Notes: generated by a model not told the origin, from the sequence alone. Counted from the stretch's first letter, positions 48,640 to 59,206 are shown. The stretch: 64,000 nt of DNA from Actinomadura sp. KC06 (GCF_004348735.1 NZ_SMKT01000001.1:1-64000), one strand, 5' to 3'. Made by a program: numbers and translations.

Positions 48640-49363
48640 GCCCGTCCTCCCCGGACGGGCCGCCGGCGGCGGGCCATTCGGGCGCGGGCTCGCCGTCCGG
48701 GACGCCGACCCGGAACACGCGCAGCTGCAGCGCCAGCGCCCGGTAGTACCCGACGAGCGTGACCAGCTCCACGACGGCGGCGCGGCCGAGCGACGTCGCC
48801 GCCTCGGTGAACACGGCGTCGCCGAGGTCGCCCTCGGCGACGAGCTGCCGGGTCGCCTCGTACACGACGCGTTCGCGTACGTCCGCGAGCATCGGGGCGC
48901 GGCCCTCGCGGAGCGCGTCCATCTCGCCGTCGGCGAGCCCGGCGCGGCGGCCGATCCGCTCGTGCGCGTACCACTCGAAGTCGGACCGCAGGTGCGCGGC
49001 GACGACCAGCGTCGCGATCTCCCGCTCCCGCTTGGTGAACGCGGTGCGGAACCGCAGCGCGGCGCCGAGGTCCTGCAGCGGCAGCCCGACGGACGGGCTG
49101 TAGAGCATCGCGTTGAAGGGGCCGAGGAGGCGTCCGGACGCGTCGGCCAGGCCGAACACCGGTTCGGCGGCCGGGGGATCCGGGGGGTCGTCCTCCGCGG
49201 CGGGACTTGCGCCGCCGGTGCCGCGCGGGCCGCCGGTCACCGCCTCGTAGACGGCCAGCTGCTCGTCGCTGAGCGAGCCGGGGAGCAGCAGCGGGAGCCG
49301 GGTCGTGGACGGACCGCGCGCTGGTCGGTCGTTGACGTGCTCACCGCTCACGGGGTCGATCAC
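48632..49363 (-). CDS. Carboxymuconolactone decarboxylase/AhpD-like protein
   Basis: The 243-residue protein has an AhpD/CMD helical domain (about 90-215): GPFNAMLYSPSVGLPLQDLGAALRFRTAFTKREREIATLVVAAHLRSDFEWYAHERIGRRAGL reads as the family core, cited here only in outline. The CXXC of peroxidase-active AhpD is absent and replaced by DFEWYAH, as in decarboxylase-like members. The first 65 residues are a variable Pro/Asp-rich stretch. GTG 49363 follows a TAGCGT box by seven bases. It forms an operon with the acetyltransferase. Confidence 0.83.
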   Translation of the reverse strand: MIDPVSGEHVNDRPARGPSTTRLPLLLPGSLSDEQLAVYEAVTGGPRGTGGASPAAEDDPPDPPAAEPVFGLADASGRLLGPFNAMLYSPSVGLPLQDLGAALRFRTAFTKREREIATLVVAAHLRSDFEWYAHERIGRRAGLADGEMDALREGRAPMLADVRERVVYEATRQLVAEGDLGDAVFTEAATSLGRAAVVELVTLVGYYRALALQLRVFRVGVPDGEPAPEWPAAGGPSGEDGHE

Positions 49364-49370
49364 TTACCGC

Positions 49371-49376
49371 ACGCTA
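49371..49376 (-). promoter_or_regulatory. -10 box (TAGCGT), leaderless CMD-family gene
   Basis: On the minus strand TAGCGT ends seven bases before GTG 49363. Confidence 0.6.
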
Positions 49377-49481
49377 GGCGGTCGGCCCTGGCCGCTCAAG
49401 TCCCGTCCGGAATGTGAAACCTCTGCCGCACGATGACATGGCCGTCGCGTGACACCGGCCGGGACCCGCCGTCCGGCCTGG

Positions 49482-49487
49482 CAGGAT
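49482..49487 (+). promoter_or_regulatory. -10 box (CAGGAT), leaderless methyltransferase gene
   Basis: CAGGAT ends six bases before GTG 49494 and supports that start over GTG 49449. Confidence 0.5.
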
Positions 49488-49493
49488 GGCCGG

Positions 49494-50276
49494 GTGAGCG
49501 GCATCTACGACGATCCGTGGGCGTACGAGCTGGCGTGCTCGTTCCGCGACGTGCCCGCCGAGGTGGACGCGCTGCTCGGCTGGTGCGCCGAGCACGACGC
49601 GAAGCCCGCGTCGGTGCTGGAGCTGGCGGCCGGGCCCGCCGAGCACGCCCGGGAGTTCGCCCGCCGCGGCCTCGCCGCCGCCGCGCTCGACCTGAACGCG
49701 GAGATGTGCGCCTACGCGGCCCGCGAGGCGGCGCGCGACGGTGTCGAGGTGGCGGTCGTCCAGGACGACATGACCCGGTTCGACCTCGGCCGCCGGTTCG
49801 ACCTGATCGTGACGATGCTGGACTCGACGTCCCACCTGATGACGCTGGACGCGCTGGTCGCGCACCTGCGCCGGGTCGCCGCGCACCTGTCCCCCGGCGG
49901 CCTGTACATCGTGGAGATGTCGCATCCGCGCGACCGCCTCGGCGACGACCCGAGCGTCAGCACGGGCTGGACGGTCGAGCGCGGCGGCGTCCACGGCAGC
50001 GTGCGTTGGGGCGAGCCCGGCGACCGGCTCGACCCCGTCACCCAGATCGCCGACGACCACGTCACGATGACGATCACCGGGGACGGCGGCACGCGGGTGC
50101 TGCGCGGCGTCGTCCCGTACCGGTTCTGGACGGCCACCGAACTCGACGCCGCGATCCGCCTCGCGGGCGGCCTGGACGTGCTGGCTCAGCACGGCGACTT
50201 CGGGGCCGGTCAGGACGCGGTGGCCCTCACCGACCCCGCCGCCTGGCGCATGATCACCATCATGCGCGGGGCGTGA
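49494..50276 (+). CDS. Class I SAM-dependent methyltransferase
   Basis: The 260-residue methyltransferase starts SGIYDDPWAYELACSFRDV. Motif I is VLELAAGPAEHAREFARRG, with the family-usual GCGTG replaced by AAGPAEH; motif II region ALDLNAEMCAYAARE and FDLIVTMLDSTSHLMTLDAL follow, then HLSPGGLYIVEM. This subgroup is common and uncharacterised. Its end is four bases from the glyA stop on the other strand. Confidence 0.85.
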   Translation: MSGIYDDPWAYELACSFRDVPAEVDALLGWCAEHDAKPASVLELAAGPAEHAREFARRGLAAAALDLNAEMCAYAAREAARDGVEVAVVQDDMTRFDLGRRFDLIVTMLDSTSHLMTLDALVAHLRRVAAHLSPGGLYIVEMSHPRDRLGDDPSVSTGWTVERGGVHGSVRWGEPGDRLDPVTQIADDHVTMTITGDGGTRVLRGVVPYRFWTATELDAAIRLAGGLDVLAQHGDFGAGQDAVALTDPAAWRMITIMRGA

Positions 50277-50280
50277 CCGG

Positions 50281-51552
50281 CTACGGCGCGGACGTCCAGC
50301 CGGGCATCGGGTAGTCCGCGAGCAGCTCGCGGACCTGCCCCGCGACCCGCTCGACGGTGCTCTCGTCCTGCTTGGACGCGGCCTGCACGACCTCGTCCAT
50401 CCAGGCCGCGACCCGCGGCATGTGCTCCTCGCCGAGACCGCGGGTGGTGACCGCGGCGGTGCCGACGCGCAGCCCGGACGGGTCGAACGGCTTGCGCGTG
50501 TCGAACGGGACCGCGTTGTAGTTCAGCTCGATCCCGGCGCGGTCGAGGGCCTGCGCCGCGGGCTTGCCCCCGATGCCCTTGCTGGTCAGGTCGATCAGGA
50601 TGAGGTGGTTGTCGGTGCCGCCGGAGATCAGGTCGTAGCCGCGGTCCAGCAGCGCGGCGGCGAGGGCCTTGGCGTTCGCGACGACCTGCCGCGCGTACGT
50701 CGCGAACCCGGGCTGCGACGCCTCCTTCAGCGCGACGGCGATCGCGGCGGTGGTGTGGTTGTGCGGCCCGCCCTGCAGACCCGGGAACACGGCCTTGTCG
50801 ACCGCCTTCGCATGCTCGGCCGTCGACATCACCATCGCGCCGCGCGGGCCGCGGAGCGTCTTGTGCGTGGTCGTGGAGATCACGTCGGCGTGCCCGACCG
50901 GGGACGGGTGCGCGCCGCCCGCGATCAGCCCCGCGATGTGCGCGATGTCGGCGGCGAGGACCGCGCCGGCCTCGCGGGCGATCTCGGCGAACACGGGGAA
51001 GTCGATCGTCCGCGGGATCGCGGTGCCGCCGCACCAGATGAGCTTCGGCCGCTCCTTCAGCGCTAGGTCGCGGACCTGGTCCATGTCGACGCGCCCGGTG
51101 TCGGCGCGCACCTCGTACCGGACGGGCCGGAACCACTTGCCGGTCGCCGACACCGACCAGCCGTGCGTGAGGTGCCCGCCCATCGGCAGCGACAGGCCCA
51201 TCACCGGGTCGCCGGGCTCCAGGAACGCCATGTAGACGGCGAGGTTCGCGGGCGACCCCGAGTACGGCTGGACGTTGGCGTGCTCGACGCCGAACAGCTC
51301 CTTCGCCCGGTCGATCGCGAGCGTCTCGATCGGGTCGACGAGCTGCTGGCCCTCGTAGTACCGCTTGCCCGCGTACCCCTCGGAGTACTTGTTGGTCAGG
51401 ACGCTCCCGGCCGCCTCCAGGACGGCGGGCGACACGTAGTTCTCCGAGGCGATGAGCCGCAGCTTCTCGAACTGGCGGCGCGCCTCGTCCTCCACCATCC
51501 CGGCGATCTCGGGGTCCTGGTCGTGCAGATGGGGAACGGCCGGTTCGTGCAT
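50281..51552 (-). CDS. glyA: Serine hydroxymethyltransferase
   Basis: Interconverts serine and glycine with tetrahydrofolate, the main source of one-carbon units. The 423-residue PLP enzyme has RLIASENYVSP, NKYSEGYAGKRYYEG, VQPYSGSPANLAVYMA, the PLP Lys in TTTHKTLRGPRG and VFPGLQGGPHNH. ATG 51552 has GGAGG eight bases upstream. A ZTP-type riboswitch and a hairpin lie in the leader, which ties expression to purine/folate status. Confidence 0.96.
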   Translation of the reverse strand: MHEPAVPHLHDQDPEIAGMVEDEARRQFEKLRLIASENYVSPAVLEAAGSVLTNKYSEGYAGKRYYEGQQLVDPIETLAIDRAKELFGVEHANVQPYSGSPANLAVYMAFLEPGDPVMGLSLPMGGHLTHGWSVSATGKWFRPVRYEVRADTGRVDMDQVRDLALKERPKLIWCGGTAIPRTIDFPVFAEIAREAGAVLAADIAHIAGLIAGGAHPSPVGHADVISTTTHKTLRGPRGAMVMSTAEHAKAVDKAVFPGLQGGPHNHTTAAIAVALKEASQPGFATYARQVVANAKALAAALLDRGYDLISGGTDNHLILIDLTSKGIGGKPAAQALDRAGIELNYNAVPFDTRKPFDPSGLRVGTAAVTTRGLGEEHMPRVAAWMDEVVQAASKQDESTVERVAGQVRELLADYPMPGWTSAP

Positions 51553-51573
51553 GGGATGCCTCCGCGCTGTCCG

Positions 51574-51598
51574 CGCCGGGGTTTCGGGCACCCCGGCG
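51574..51598 (-). promoter_or_regulatory. Expression-platform hairpin before glyA
   Basis: CGCCGGGG and CCCCGGCG form an 8-bp stem with a nine-base loop (51582-51590) between the riboswitch and the glyA ribosome site. There is no T-run, so control of translation or Rho access is more likely than intrinsic termination. Confidence 0.55.
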
Positions 51599-51610
51599 GA
51601 TGGGGACCCG

Positions 51611-51690
51611 TACACCCAGGCGCGCGGTGTGCGGACTGCTTTCGCTCCCCGGTGGTCATCTCCACCTTGACTGCGCCAGTCGCGTGCTCG
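51611..51690 (-). promoter_or_regulatory. ZTP/ZMP riboswitch (pfl motif) of glyA
   Basis: Read on the minus strand, the leader contains GCACGCGACTGGCGCA, then TGGAGATGACCACCGGGGAGC, and after a variable hairpin CGCGCCTGGGTGT. These match the conserved parts of the pfl motif: CUGGCG, GGA...CCACCGGGGAGC and the pseudoknot strand CGCCUGGG. pfl RNAs bind the purine intermediate ZTP/ZMP, which builds up when 10-formyl-tetrahydrofolate is short, and are known upstream of glyA. The TAGGAT box just upstream gives the promoter. Confidence 0.88.
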
Positions 51691-51692
51691 CC

Positions 51693-51698
51693 ATCCTA
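51693..51698 (-). promoter_or_regulatory. -10 box (TAGGAT) of glyA
   Basis: On the minus strand TAGGAT lies directly before the riboswitch, placing the transcript start near 51686-51687 and giving a leader of about 135 bases. Confidence 0.6.
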
Positions 51699-51794
51699 CC
51701 GGCGCGGGCCCGCCCGCTCGCGGCGATCGCCGGTATCGCCGGTCGGCTCCAGCGCCGCTCCAGGGCCGTTCCAGGGCCGTCCGGAAAGCGCAAA

Positions 51795-51819
51795 GCCCGG
51801 CCCCTGCGCGGGGCCGGGC
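51795..51819 (-). terminator. Intrinsic terminator of rbpA
   Basis: GCCCGGCCCC and GGGGCCGGGC make a 10-bp stem with a five-base loop, followed on the minus strand by TTTGCGCTTT. It lies 26 bases past the rbpA stop. Confidence 0.85.
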
Positions 51820-51844
51820 CGTGCGGTGGTCGGTGCGCGGGCCG

Positions 51845-52216
51845 TCAGCGGCTCGCGGACTCCAGGGCCTTCTTCACGGCGGCGCGCTTCTGCCGGAGCT
51901 TCGCCAGCGCCTCCTCGAGGATGGCCTCGCCGTCCTCGTCACTGCGGCGCTCCTTCACGTACGCCAGGTGCGTCTTGTACGGCTCGGTCTTCGGCGGCGC
52001 CGGCGGGTTCTCCGAGTCCTGCCCGGCGGGGAACCCGCAGCGCGGGCAGTCCCAGGTCTCGGGGACCGCGACGTCCGTCGCGAAACTGGGGCGGGTCTCG
52101 TGCCGGTTGGCGCAGTAGAAGGTCACCCACACGCGGGGGGCGGCGTCGCCGCGTTCCGCCTCTCCCATCGGACCGGCCCCGACACGGCTGCCCCGAATCG
52201 CGTTGCCACTACCCAC
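51845..52216 (-). CDS. rbpA: RNA polymerase-binding protein RbpA
   Basis: RbpA binds the principal sigma factor and stabilises the open complex in actinobacteria. The 123-residue protein has the start GNAIRGSRVGAGPMGEAERG (basic linker and core-loop region), a central zinc-ribbon-like domain with Cys residues in FYCANRHE and WDCPRCGFPAG, and the C-terminal sigma-interaction helix YKTHLAYVKERRSDEDGEAIL. GTG 52216 follows GAGGAG by eight bases. Its place beside secG is the usual one. A strong terminator follows. Confidence 0.92.
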   Translation of the reverse strand: MGSGNAIRGSRVGAGPMGEAERGDAAPRVWVTFYCANRHETRPSFATDVAVPETWDCPRCGFPAGQDSENPPAPPKTEPYKTHLAYVKERRSDEDGEAILEEALAKLRQKRAAVKKALESASR

Positions 52217-52298
52217 GGAGTACTCCTCGCTTGGTCTTCCGGCGCCGCCCGTGACCTCCTGGGGCGGCGCGGCGCTCGCATTGGTCGGAACGGGTGGT

Positions 52299-52535
52299 TC
52301 AGGCGTCGCCCTTGAACAGGAGCCCGAGGGCGACGATCGAGGCGAACCAGAGGACGCCGACGGCGACCGTCAGCCTGTCGAGGTTGCGCTCCACCACGGA
52401 CGACCCGCCCAGGGACGACGAGATGCCGCCGCCGAACATGTCGGACAGTCCGCCGCCCTTGCCCTTGTGCATCAGGACGAGGACGACCATCAGCAGGCTC
52501 GTGACGATGAGCACGATGGACGATGCGATGATCAC
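52299..52535 (-). CDS. secG: Preprotein translocase subunit SecG
   Basis: This small membrane subunit assists SecYE during protein export. It has 78 residues and two helices (about 3-22 and 54-73) around the conserved loop HKGKGGGLSDMFGGGISSSLGGSSVVERNLDR, seen here as the usual GGGLSDMFGG core. GTG 52535 has only weak GAAGAA upstream. It sits between tpiA and rbpA as in other actinobacteria. The 5' leader carries a tandem repeat. Confidence 0.95.
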   Translation of the reverse strand: MIIASSIVLIVTSLLMVVLVLMHKGKGGGLSDMFGGGISSSLGGSSVVERNLDRLTVAVGVLWFASIVALGLLFKGDA

Positions 52536-52552
52536 GATTCTTCAGCGCCTTG

Positions 52553-52585
52553 TCTGTAGTTCAGGACGGTCTGTAGTTCAGACGG
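52553..52585. repeat. Tandem 16-17-base repeat in the secG leader
   Basis: TCTGTAGTTCAGGACGG (52553-52569) is followed by TCTGTAGTTCAGACGG (52570-52585), 18 bases before the secG start. The copies differ by one base. No hairpin or known RNA motif was recognised. Confidence 0.8.
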
Positions 52586-52686
52586 TGCGTCAGGCCGGGC
52601 GGTTTACCCGTCAGCTACGAAGGGTACGACGAACAACCCGCTGGTTCGGCAAGAACCCCCAGTTGACGCGGAATTGATCACTTTGA

Positions 52687-53499
52687 TCAGACGGGGAGAT
52701 CCCGGTACCGGCAGATTTTGACGAACTCTCCCGGGTCCAGGCTGGCACCACCGACCAAGGCGCCGTCCACGTCGGCCTGCGCCATGAGCTTGGCGATGTT
52801 GCCGCCCTTCACCGAACCGCCGTACAGGATACGCACCTCGTCGGCCACTCCGCCGTCGTACAGCTCGGCGAGCCGCGTCCTGATGGCGGCGCAGACCTCC
52901 TGGGCGTCCTGCGGGGTGGCGACCTCGCCGGTGCCGATCGCCCAGACCGGCTCGTAGGCGATCACGGTGCGCCGCGCCTGCTCGGCGGTGATCTTCTCCA
53001 GGCCGCCGTCCAGCTGCTCGATGACGTGCGGGACGTGCCCGCCGGCCTTGCGGACCTCCAGGCCCTCCCCCACGCACATGATCGGGGTGAGGTCGGCGGC
53101 GAGCGCGGCCTTGGCCTTGGCGTTGACGAGCGCGTCGTCCTCGGTGTGGTACTGGCGGCGCTCGGAGTGCCCGACGAGGGCGTAGGTGCAGCGCAGCTTG
53201 GCGAGCATCGACGCGGAGATGTCGCCGGTGTAGGCGCCGGGGGCGTGCGGTGAGACGTCCTGCGCGCCGTACTGGATCGGGTACTTGTCGGCGTCGATGA
53301 GCGTCTGCACCGAGCGGATCGCGGTGAAGGGCGGGATCACTGCGACGTCGACGGCGTCGTAGTCGGCGTCCTTGAGGGCGAACGCCATCTTCTGGACGAG
53401 CGCGATCGCCTCAAGGTGGTTGTTGTTCATCTTCCAGTTGCCCGCCATCAGCGGTTTGCGGGCGTCGTGCTTGCCGGAAGAAGGTGTCGCGGGGGCCAT
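52687..53499 (-). CDS. tpiA: Triosephosphate isomerase
   Basis: Interconverts dihydroxyacetone phosphate and glyceraldehyde-3-phosphate. The 270-residue TIM barrel has the catalytic Lys in AGNWKMN, His in VGHSERR, Glu in [11 protein letters not shown] (loop 6) and the phosphate loop [10 protein letters not shown]. The first twelve residues are a variable extension. GGAGG in the last pgk codons serves as ribosome site; the gap to pgk is two bases. Confidence 0.97.
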   Translation of the reverse strand: MAPATPSSGKHDARKPLMAGNWKMNNNHLEAIALVQKMAFALKDADYDAVDVAVIPPFTAIRSVQTLIDADKYPIQYGAQDVSPHAPGAYTGDISASMLAKLRCTYALVGHSERRQYHTEDDALVNAKAKAALAADLTPIMCVGEGLEVRKAGGHVPHVIEQLDGGLEKITAEQARRTVIAYEPVWAIGTGEVATPQDAQEVCAAIRTRLAELYDGGVADEVRILYGGSVKGGNIAKLMAQADVDGALVGGASLDPGEFVKICRYRDLPV

Positions 53500-53501
53500 C
53501 G

Positions 53502-54689
<1,188 letters not shown>

Positions 54690-54761
54690 CGGGATGCGGT
54701 GTCCTTCCGTACACGGCCGCGCCGTGGCGCGCGCTCCGTCGGGCGCGGCCACGGCGCGAAG

Positions 54762-55899
<1,138 letters not shown>

Positions 55900-55973
55900 T
55901 CCAATGACCGGCGGGTAGCCCGACACCGGTGGCGCGGGAGATCCGCGGGTGCGGGCGTTTTGCCGATCATCAG

Positions 55974-55979
55974 TAGAAT
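55974..55979 (+). promoter_or_regulatory. -10 box (TAGAAT), leaderless first gene of the membrane trio
   Basis: TAGAAT ends eight bases before ATG 55988, which selects that start. Confidence 0.6.
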
Positions 55980-55987
55980 CCGGCTCC

Positions 55988-56722
55988 ATGCGCCCCGGCC
56001 GGTTGTTCGTCCTTTTCCTGAGCGGGGCCCTGACCTGCCTGTTCGCGGTCGTGGCCGGTCCGGCGGCCGCGGCTCCGGTGGAACGTGCCGACGAGCTGTC
56101 CCGCGCCGATCACCTCGCGGCGGCGCTGCGCCGCGACCCGGTGTACGTCACCGACCACGCGCCGCGGTCGCTGCCCCCGGACGCCGCCGAGCGGATCAAG
56201 GCGTCCGTCGCCCGGCTCGGCGTGCCCGCCTACGTGGCGGTGACGCCGACCGCCGGCCTCGGCGAGCGGAATCCGGACGACTCGCTCGTGGCGCTGCTCC
56301 GCGACCGGCTGGGCGAGGACGGGGTGTACGTCGTGGTCGACCCGTCCGGCGGGCCAGGCGAGGCCCGGCAGTTCGGCGGCGCCCGGCGCCTTCCCGTGGA
56401 CGACGCGTGGTGGGCCGCGAAGTTCGAGCTGCCCTACGACGTGAGCGCCCCCGACATGATCGGGCGGTTCGTGGACATCGCCCTGTCCGGCAAGGCCAGG
56501 GAGCGGCGCGATCATCCGCGGCCGAGACCCAAGTCGGCGACCCGCAAGGCGCTGGACGCCGACGACAGGGCCGACCGGCGGGCCGACCGCGTCGAGACGG
56601 CCGCGTTCGGCGGCGGCGCGGCGCTCAGCGGGCTGCCGATCCTCGGCCTGCTGGTCGCCCGCCGCGTCCGCCGGGCGAGGCGGAGCCACGGCGGCAAGAG
56701 CAGCGGTAAGGGACGGAAATGA
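55988..56722 (+). CDS. Secreted membrane-anchored protein, tandem family member 1
   Basis: The family was not recognised. The 244-residue protein has a signal peptide (about 1-27, AVVAGPAAAAP), an extracytoplasmic domain (about 30-165) of the pattern LAAALRRDPVYVTD, GVPAYVAVTPT and LGEDGVYVVVDP, then a basic linker and a C-terminal membrane helix (about 202-220). The outer domain recalls TPM-type domains in strand order, but that is weak. It lacks the cytoplasmic zinc-ribbon-like domain of its two paralogues downstream. ATGA overlap with the next gene gives an operon of three. Confidence 0.7.
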   Translation: MRPGRLFVLFLSGALTCLFAVVAGPAAAAPVERADELSRADHLAAALRRDPVYVTDHAPRSLPPDAAERIKASVARLGVPAYVAVTPTAGLGERNPDDSLVALLRDRLGEDGVYVVVDPSGGPGEARQFGGARRLPVDDAWWAAKFELPYDVSAPDMIGRFVDIALSGKARERRDHPRPRPKSATRKALDADDRADRRADRVETAAFGGGAALSGLPILGLLVARRVRRARRSHGGKSSGKGRK

Positions 56723-57975
56723 GGCGGGCGGGGGTTCCGGCGCTGCTCGCCGTCCTGATCATGGCCGCGGGGCCGGTCGCGGCGGCCGCGGACGACCCGC
56801 CGCACGCCTACCGGCGCCTCGACCGGGTCGCGGCCGCGCTCGCCAAGGACCCGCTGTTCGTCGACCCCGACGTCAGCGGCGCCCTCGACGCGGCCGAGCG
56901 CGGACGGGTGCGCCAGGCCGCCCGGCTGACGGCGAAGCGGATCGGCACCCCCGTCTACGTCGTCGTGATCCCGAACCCGACCGACTCGGAGTCGCAGGGA
57001 CGCGACGACGCGTTCCTGTTCGCCCTGCACGACCGGTCGCGCCGGGACGGGCTCTACCTGATGGCCGATTCGCACGGGGGCCTCGAGTCCGAGGCGTTCC
57101 GGGTGCCGCGCGACTACGACTACTCGCCGCTCGACGAGGACGAGCCGGGCTCCTCGCGTCCGGCCGACTCCGACCGCCCGTTCGAAGGGCTCGCGGAGCG
57201 GCTCGTCCAGCGGATGGACGGCTACGCCGCGGCGCCCGCGGCGTCCCCGTCCATGCCGACCCTGTACTCCAGCCCCGACCCGTTCGGGGAGGAGAACAAG
57301 CTGACGCCGCGCGACCCCGAGGTCAAGAGCCCGCTCCTCACCGGGCTCCTGCTCGTCGGGCCGATCACGGCCGCGCTGCTGTACTGGGCGGGCATCGGCG
57401 TCCTCGCCCTGGTCCGCAGGGGGCGGCCGTCCGGTCCGGACGAGATCGTGAAGCATCCGCGGGCGCCGAGGAGGCCGAGCACGCGCTGGCTGCGGCGCAC
57501 CGCGTCCAAGGAGGTGGGACGGCTCCGCGACCTGCTCGCCACGGCCGAGGCGGAGCGCGGGCGGCCCTTCGCCGTGTCGGCCTACGACGCCGCGCAGATC
57601 CTCTACGACGACGCCAAGGACGACGAGGAGCGCGCCATCGATCTCGTGGGCGCGATCGTCCTGGCCCGTCAGGGGCGGATCGCGCTGACGCGGAACGTCG
57701 CCTCCCCGCCCGCCCCGTGCCTGGTGAACCCGCTGCACGGCGAGTCGACCGGGCGCAAGTACGTCCCGAAGCTGGACGGCGACGGCGTCCTGCCGAAACC
57801 GTGCCCGCTCTGCGGCGCCTGCCAGGCGCGCCGGAGCGGGCTGCGCAGGCATGACCTCATGGAGATCGGGGGCCGTCCGCACACCGCGGTCCGCGGCGTG
57901 TGGCGCGACACGGCGTGGGGCGCCGACGGCAAGAAGTTCCTTCCCCGTGTGATGAGGTACCTCGGTGTTGAGTGA
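56719..57975 (+). CDS. Membrane protein with Cys-rich cytoplasmic domain, tandem family member 2
   Basis: Unrecognised family. The 418-residue protein has a signal peptide (1-24), the shared outer domain (about 30-140: VAAALAKDPLFVDPD, GTPVYVVVIPNP, RRDGLYLMADS), a Pro/Ser-rich stalk, a membrane helix (about 214-236) and a cytoplasmic part (about 240-418). The last part has CLVNPLHGES and CPLCGACQAR, a possible metal-binding Cys cluster, then VWRDTAWGADG. Domain order suggests an outer sensor linked to an inner metal-binding domain; function unknown. Confidence 0.7.
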   Translation: MRRAGVPALLAVLIMAAGPVAAAADDPPHAYRRLDRVAAALAKDPLFVDPDVSGALDAAERGRVRQAARLTAKRIGTPVYVVVIPNPTDSESQGRDDAFLFALHDRSRRDGLYLMADSHGGLESEAFRVPRDYDYSPLDEDEPGSSRPADSDRPFEGLAERLVQRMDGYAAAPAASPSMPTLYSSPDPFGEENKLTPRDPEVKSPLLTGLLLVGPITAALLYWAGIGVLALVRRGRPSGPDEIVKHPRAPRRPSTRWLRRTASKEVGRLRDLLATAEAERGRPFAVSAYDAAQILYDDAKDDEERAIDLVGAIVLARQGRIALTRNVASPPAPCLVNPLHGESTGRKYVPKLDGDGVLPKPCPLCGACQARRSGLRRHDLMEIGGRPHTAVRGVWRDTAWGADGKKFLPRVMRYLGVE

Positions 57976-57994
57976 ACCGGTGTTGAGTGAACCG
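57965..57994 (+). repeat. Tandem 15-base duplication carrying the start codon
   Basis: GTGTTGAGTGAACCG occurs at 57965-57979 and 57980-57994. It encodes VLSEP twice, duplicates the start codon of family member 3 and includes the stop codon of member 2 (57973-57975). Confidence 0.9.
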
Positions 57995-59206
57995 TCCCCC
58001 GGCGAACGGCTGGCCGCCGCGCTCCGCCGCTCCCCCATCCACGTCGACCCGTCGATCGCGTCCGCGCTGCCGGGCGCGGAGCGGCGCAGGCTCATCGCGA
58101 AGTTCGAGAAGGCGCCGGCGCCGATCTACGTGGTCCTCGTCCCGCTGGTCACGGGCGGCGTCTGGACGGACGCCGACCAGCTCGCCACCGTCGTCCACGA
58201 CCGCCTCGGCCGCGACGGGATCTTCATCACGCTGCGGGAGGACAGCCAGGACCTGACCGCCCGCGAGTGGGGCGGCGACCACCAGGCGCGCGACGCCGCC
58301 TGGGCGGTCTCGCTGGACCGCGCCATGGACGACACCCCGCTCGCGGCCCGGCTGTCCCGCGTCGCGGACCTGATCATCTCGGGCACCGGGAAGCAGGAGT
58401 ACGACCGGGTCTCCGCCGAGATCGACCGCCGCTCCAAGGCCCGGCGGGAGGCGAACCGCGTCGGCGAGCACCGTTCCGTGGAGGCGGACGGCGACGATGG
58501 CGGCCTGGCCCTTCCGCTCGGTGCGGGCGCGGCAGGGCTCGCGGTCGTGGGCGTCGGCGGGTTCCTGCTGTGGCCGCGGCGCCGGATGGCGTCCGTCCGG
58601 CGCGAGGGCAGCGGCTTGCTGATGCCCCGCATGGTGTTCGCCACCGCTCGGCGGGCGAACGAGGACCAGCTGCGCGAGCAGGCGTCCCACGAGGTCATCG
58701 CGTTCGGCGAGCTGCTCGACGAGACCGCGGTCCCGACCACCGACGAGCGGGCCCGCGCGCTGATGACCGGCGCGCTGGACGCCTACCAGGCCGCCGGCAA
58801 GACGCTCGACGCCGCGCGGGGCGTCCCCGACCTGGCGGGCGTCCTGGTGCTGCTCGACCAGGGCCGCGACGCCTTCGCCTCCGCCCAGGCGGTCGCGAAC
58901 GGCGACCCGGAGATCCCGCCGGTGCCGCTGTGCTTCTTCAACCCGCTGCACGGGGACGCCGCCGCCAAGATCATCTGGCGTCCGGTCGGGTCGCGCAAGA
59001 GCCTGCGGGTCAGGAGCTGCCGGCCGTGCGCCCGCGCGGTCCGCGGCAAGGAGACACCGGACGTCCTCATGGACCGCCGCGACGGCCGCGACGTCCCCTA
59101 CTACGAGGCCGACCCGGCGGACAGCGTCTGGGCGGAGACCGGCTACGGGCAGCTCCGCGACGACCTCGTCCACCGCGTCCTGCGTGGAGACGCCGCCCCG
59201 CGCTGA
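57965..59206 (+). CDS. Membrane protein with Cys-rich domain, tandem family member 3
   Basis: Unrecognised family, 413 residues. It shares LAAALRRSPIHVDPSIA, APIYVVLVPLV and GRDGIFITLRED with members 1 and 2, then has one membrane helix (about 180-198, WPRRRM after it) and a C-terminal domain with CFFNPLHGDAAAK, CRPCARAV and WAETGYGQL. Unlike the others it has no signal peptide, so its topology is unclear. It overlaps member 2 by eleven bases. The start codon lies in a duplicated 15-base sequence, so GTG 57965 and GTG 57980 are both possible. Confidence 0.7.
   Translation: MLSEPVLSEPSPGERLAAALRRSPIHVDPSIASALPGAERRRLIAKFEKAPAPIYVVLVPLVTGGVWTDADQLATVVHDRLGRDGIFITLREDSQDLTAREWGGDHQARDAAWAVSLDRAMDDTPLAARLSRVADLIISGTGKQEYDRVSAEIDRRSKARREANRVGEHRSVEADGDDGGLALPLGAGAAGLAVVGVGGFLLWPRRRMASVRREGSGLLMPRMVFATARRANEDQLREQASHEVIAFGELLDETAVPTTDERARALMTGALDAYQAAGKTLDAARGVPDLAGVLVLLDQGRDAFASAQAVANGDPEIPPVPLCFFNPLHGDAAAKIIWRPVGSRKSLRVRSCRPCARAVRGKETPDVLMDRRDGRDVPYYEADPADSVWAETGYGQLRDDLVHRVLRGDAAPR

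Noticed and set aside
51574..51598. Intrinsic terminator in the glyA leader
   Set aside because: The hairpin is strong but not followed by a T-run on the minus strand.
52536..52686. A tRNA or structured RNA in the secG leader
   Set aside because: The repeated GTAGTTCAG recalls a T- or D-loop, but no cloverleaf or acceptor stem can be formed.
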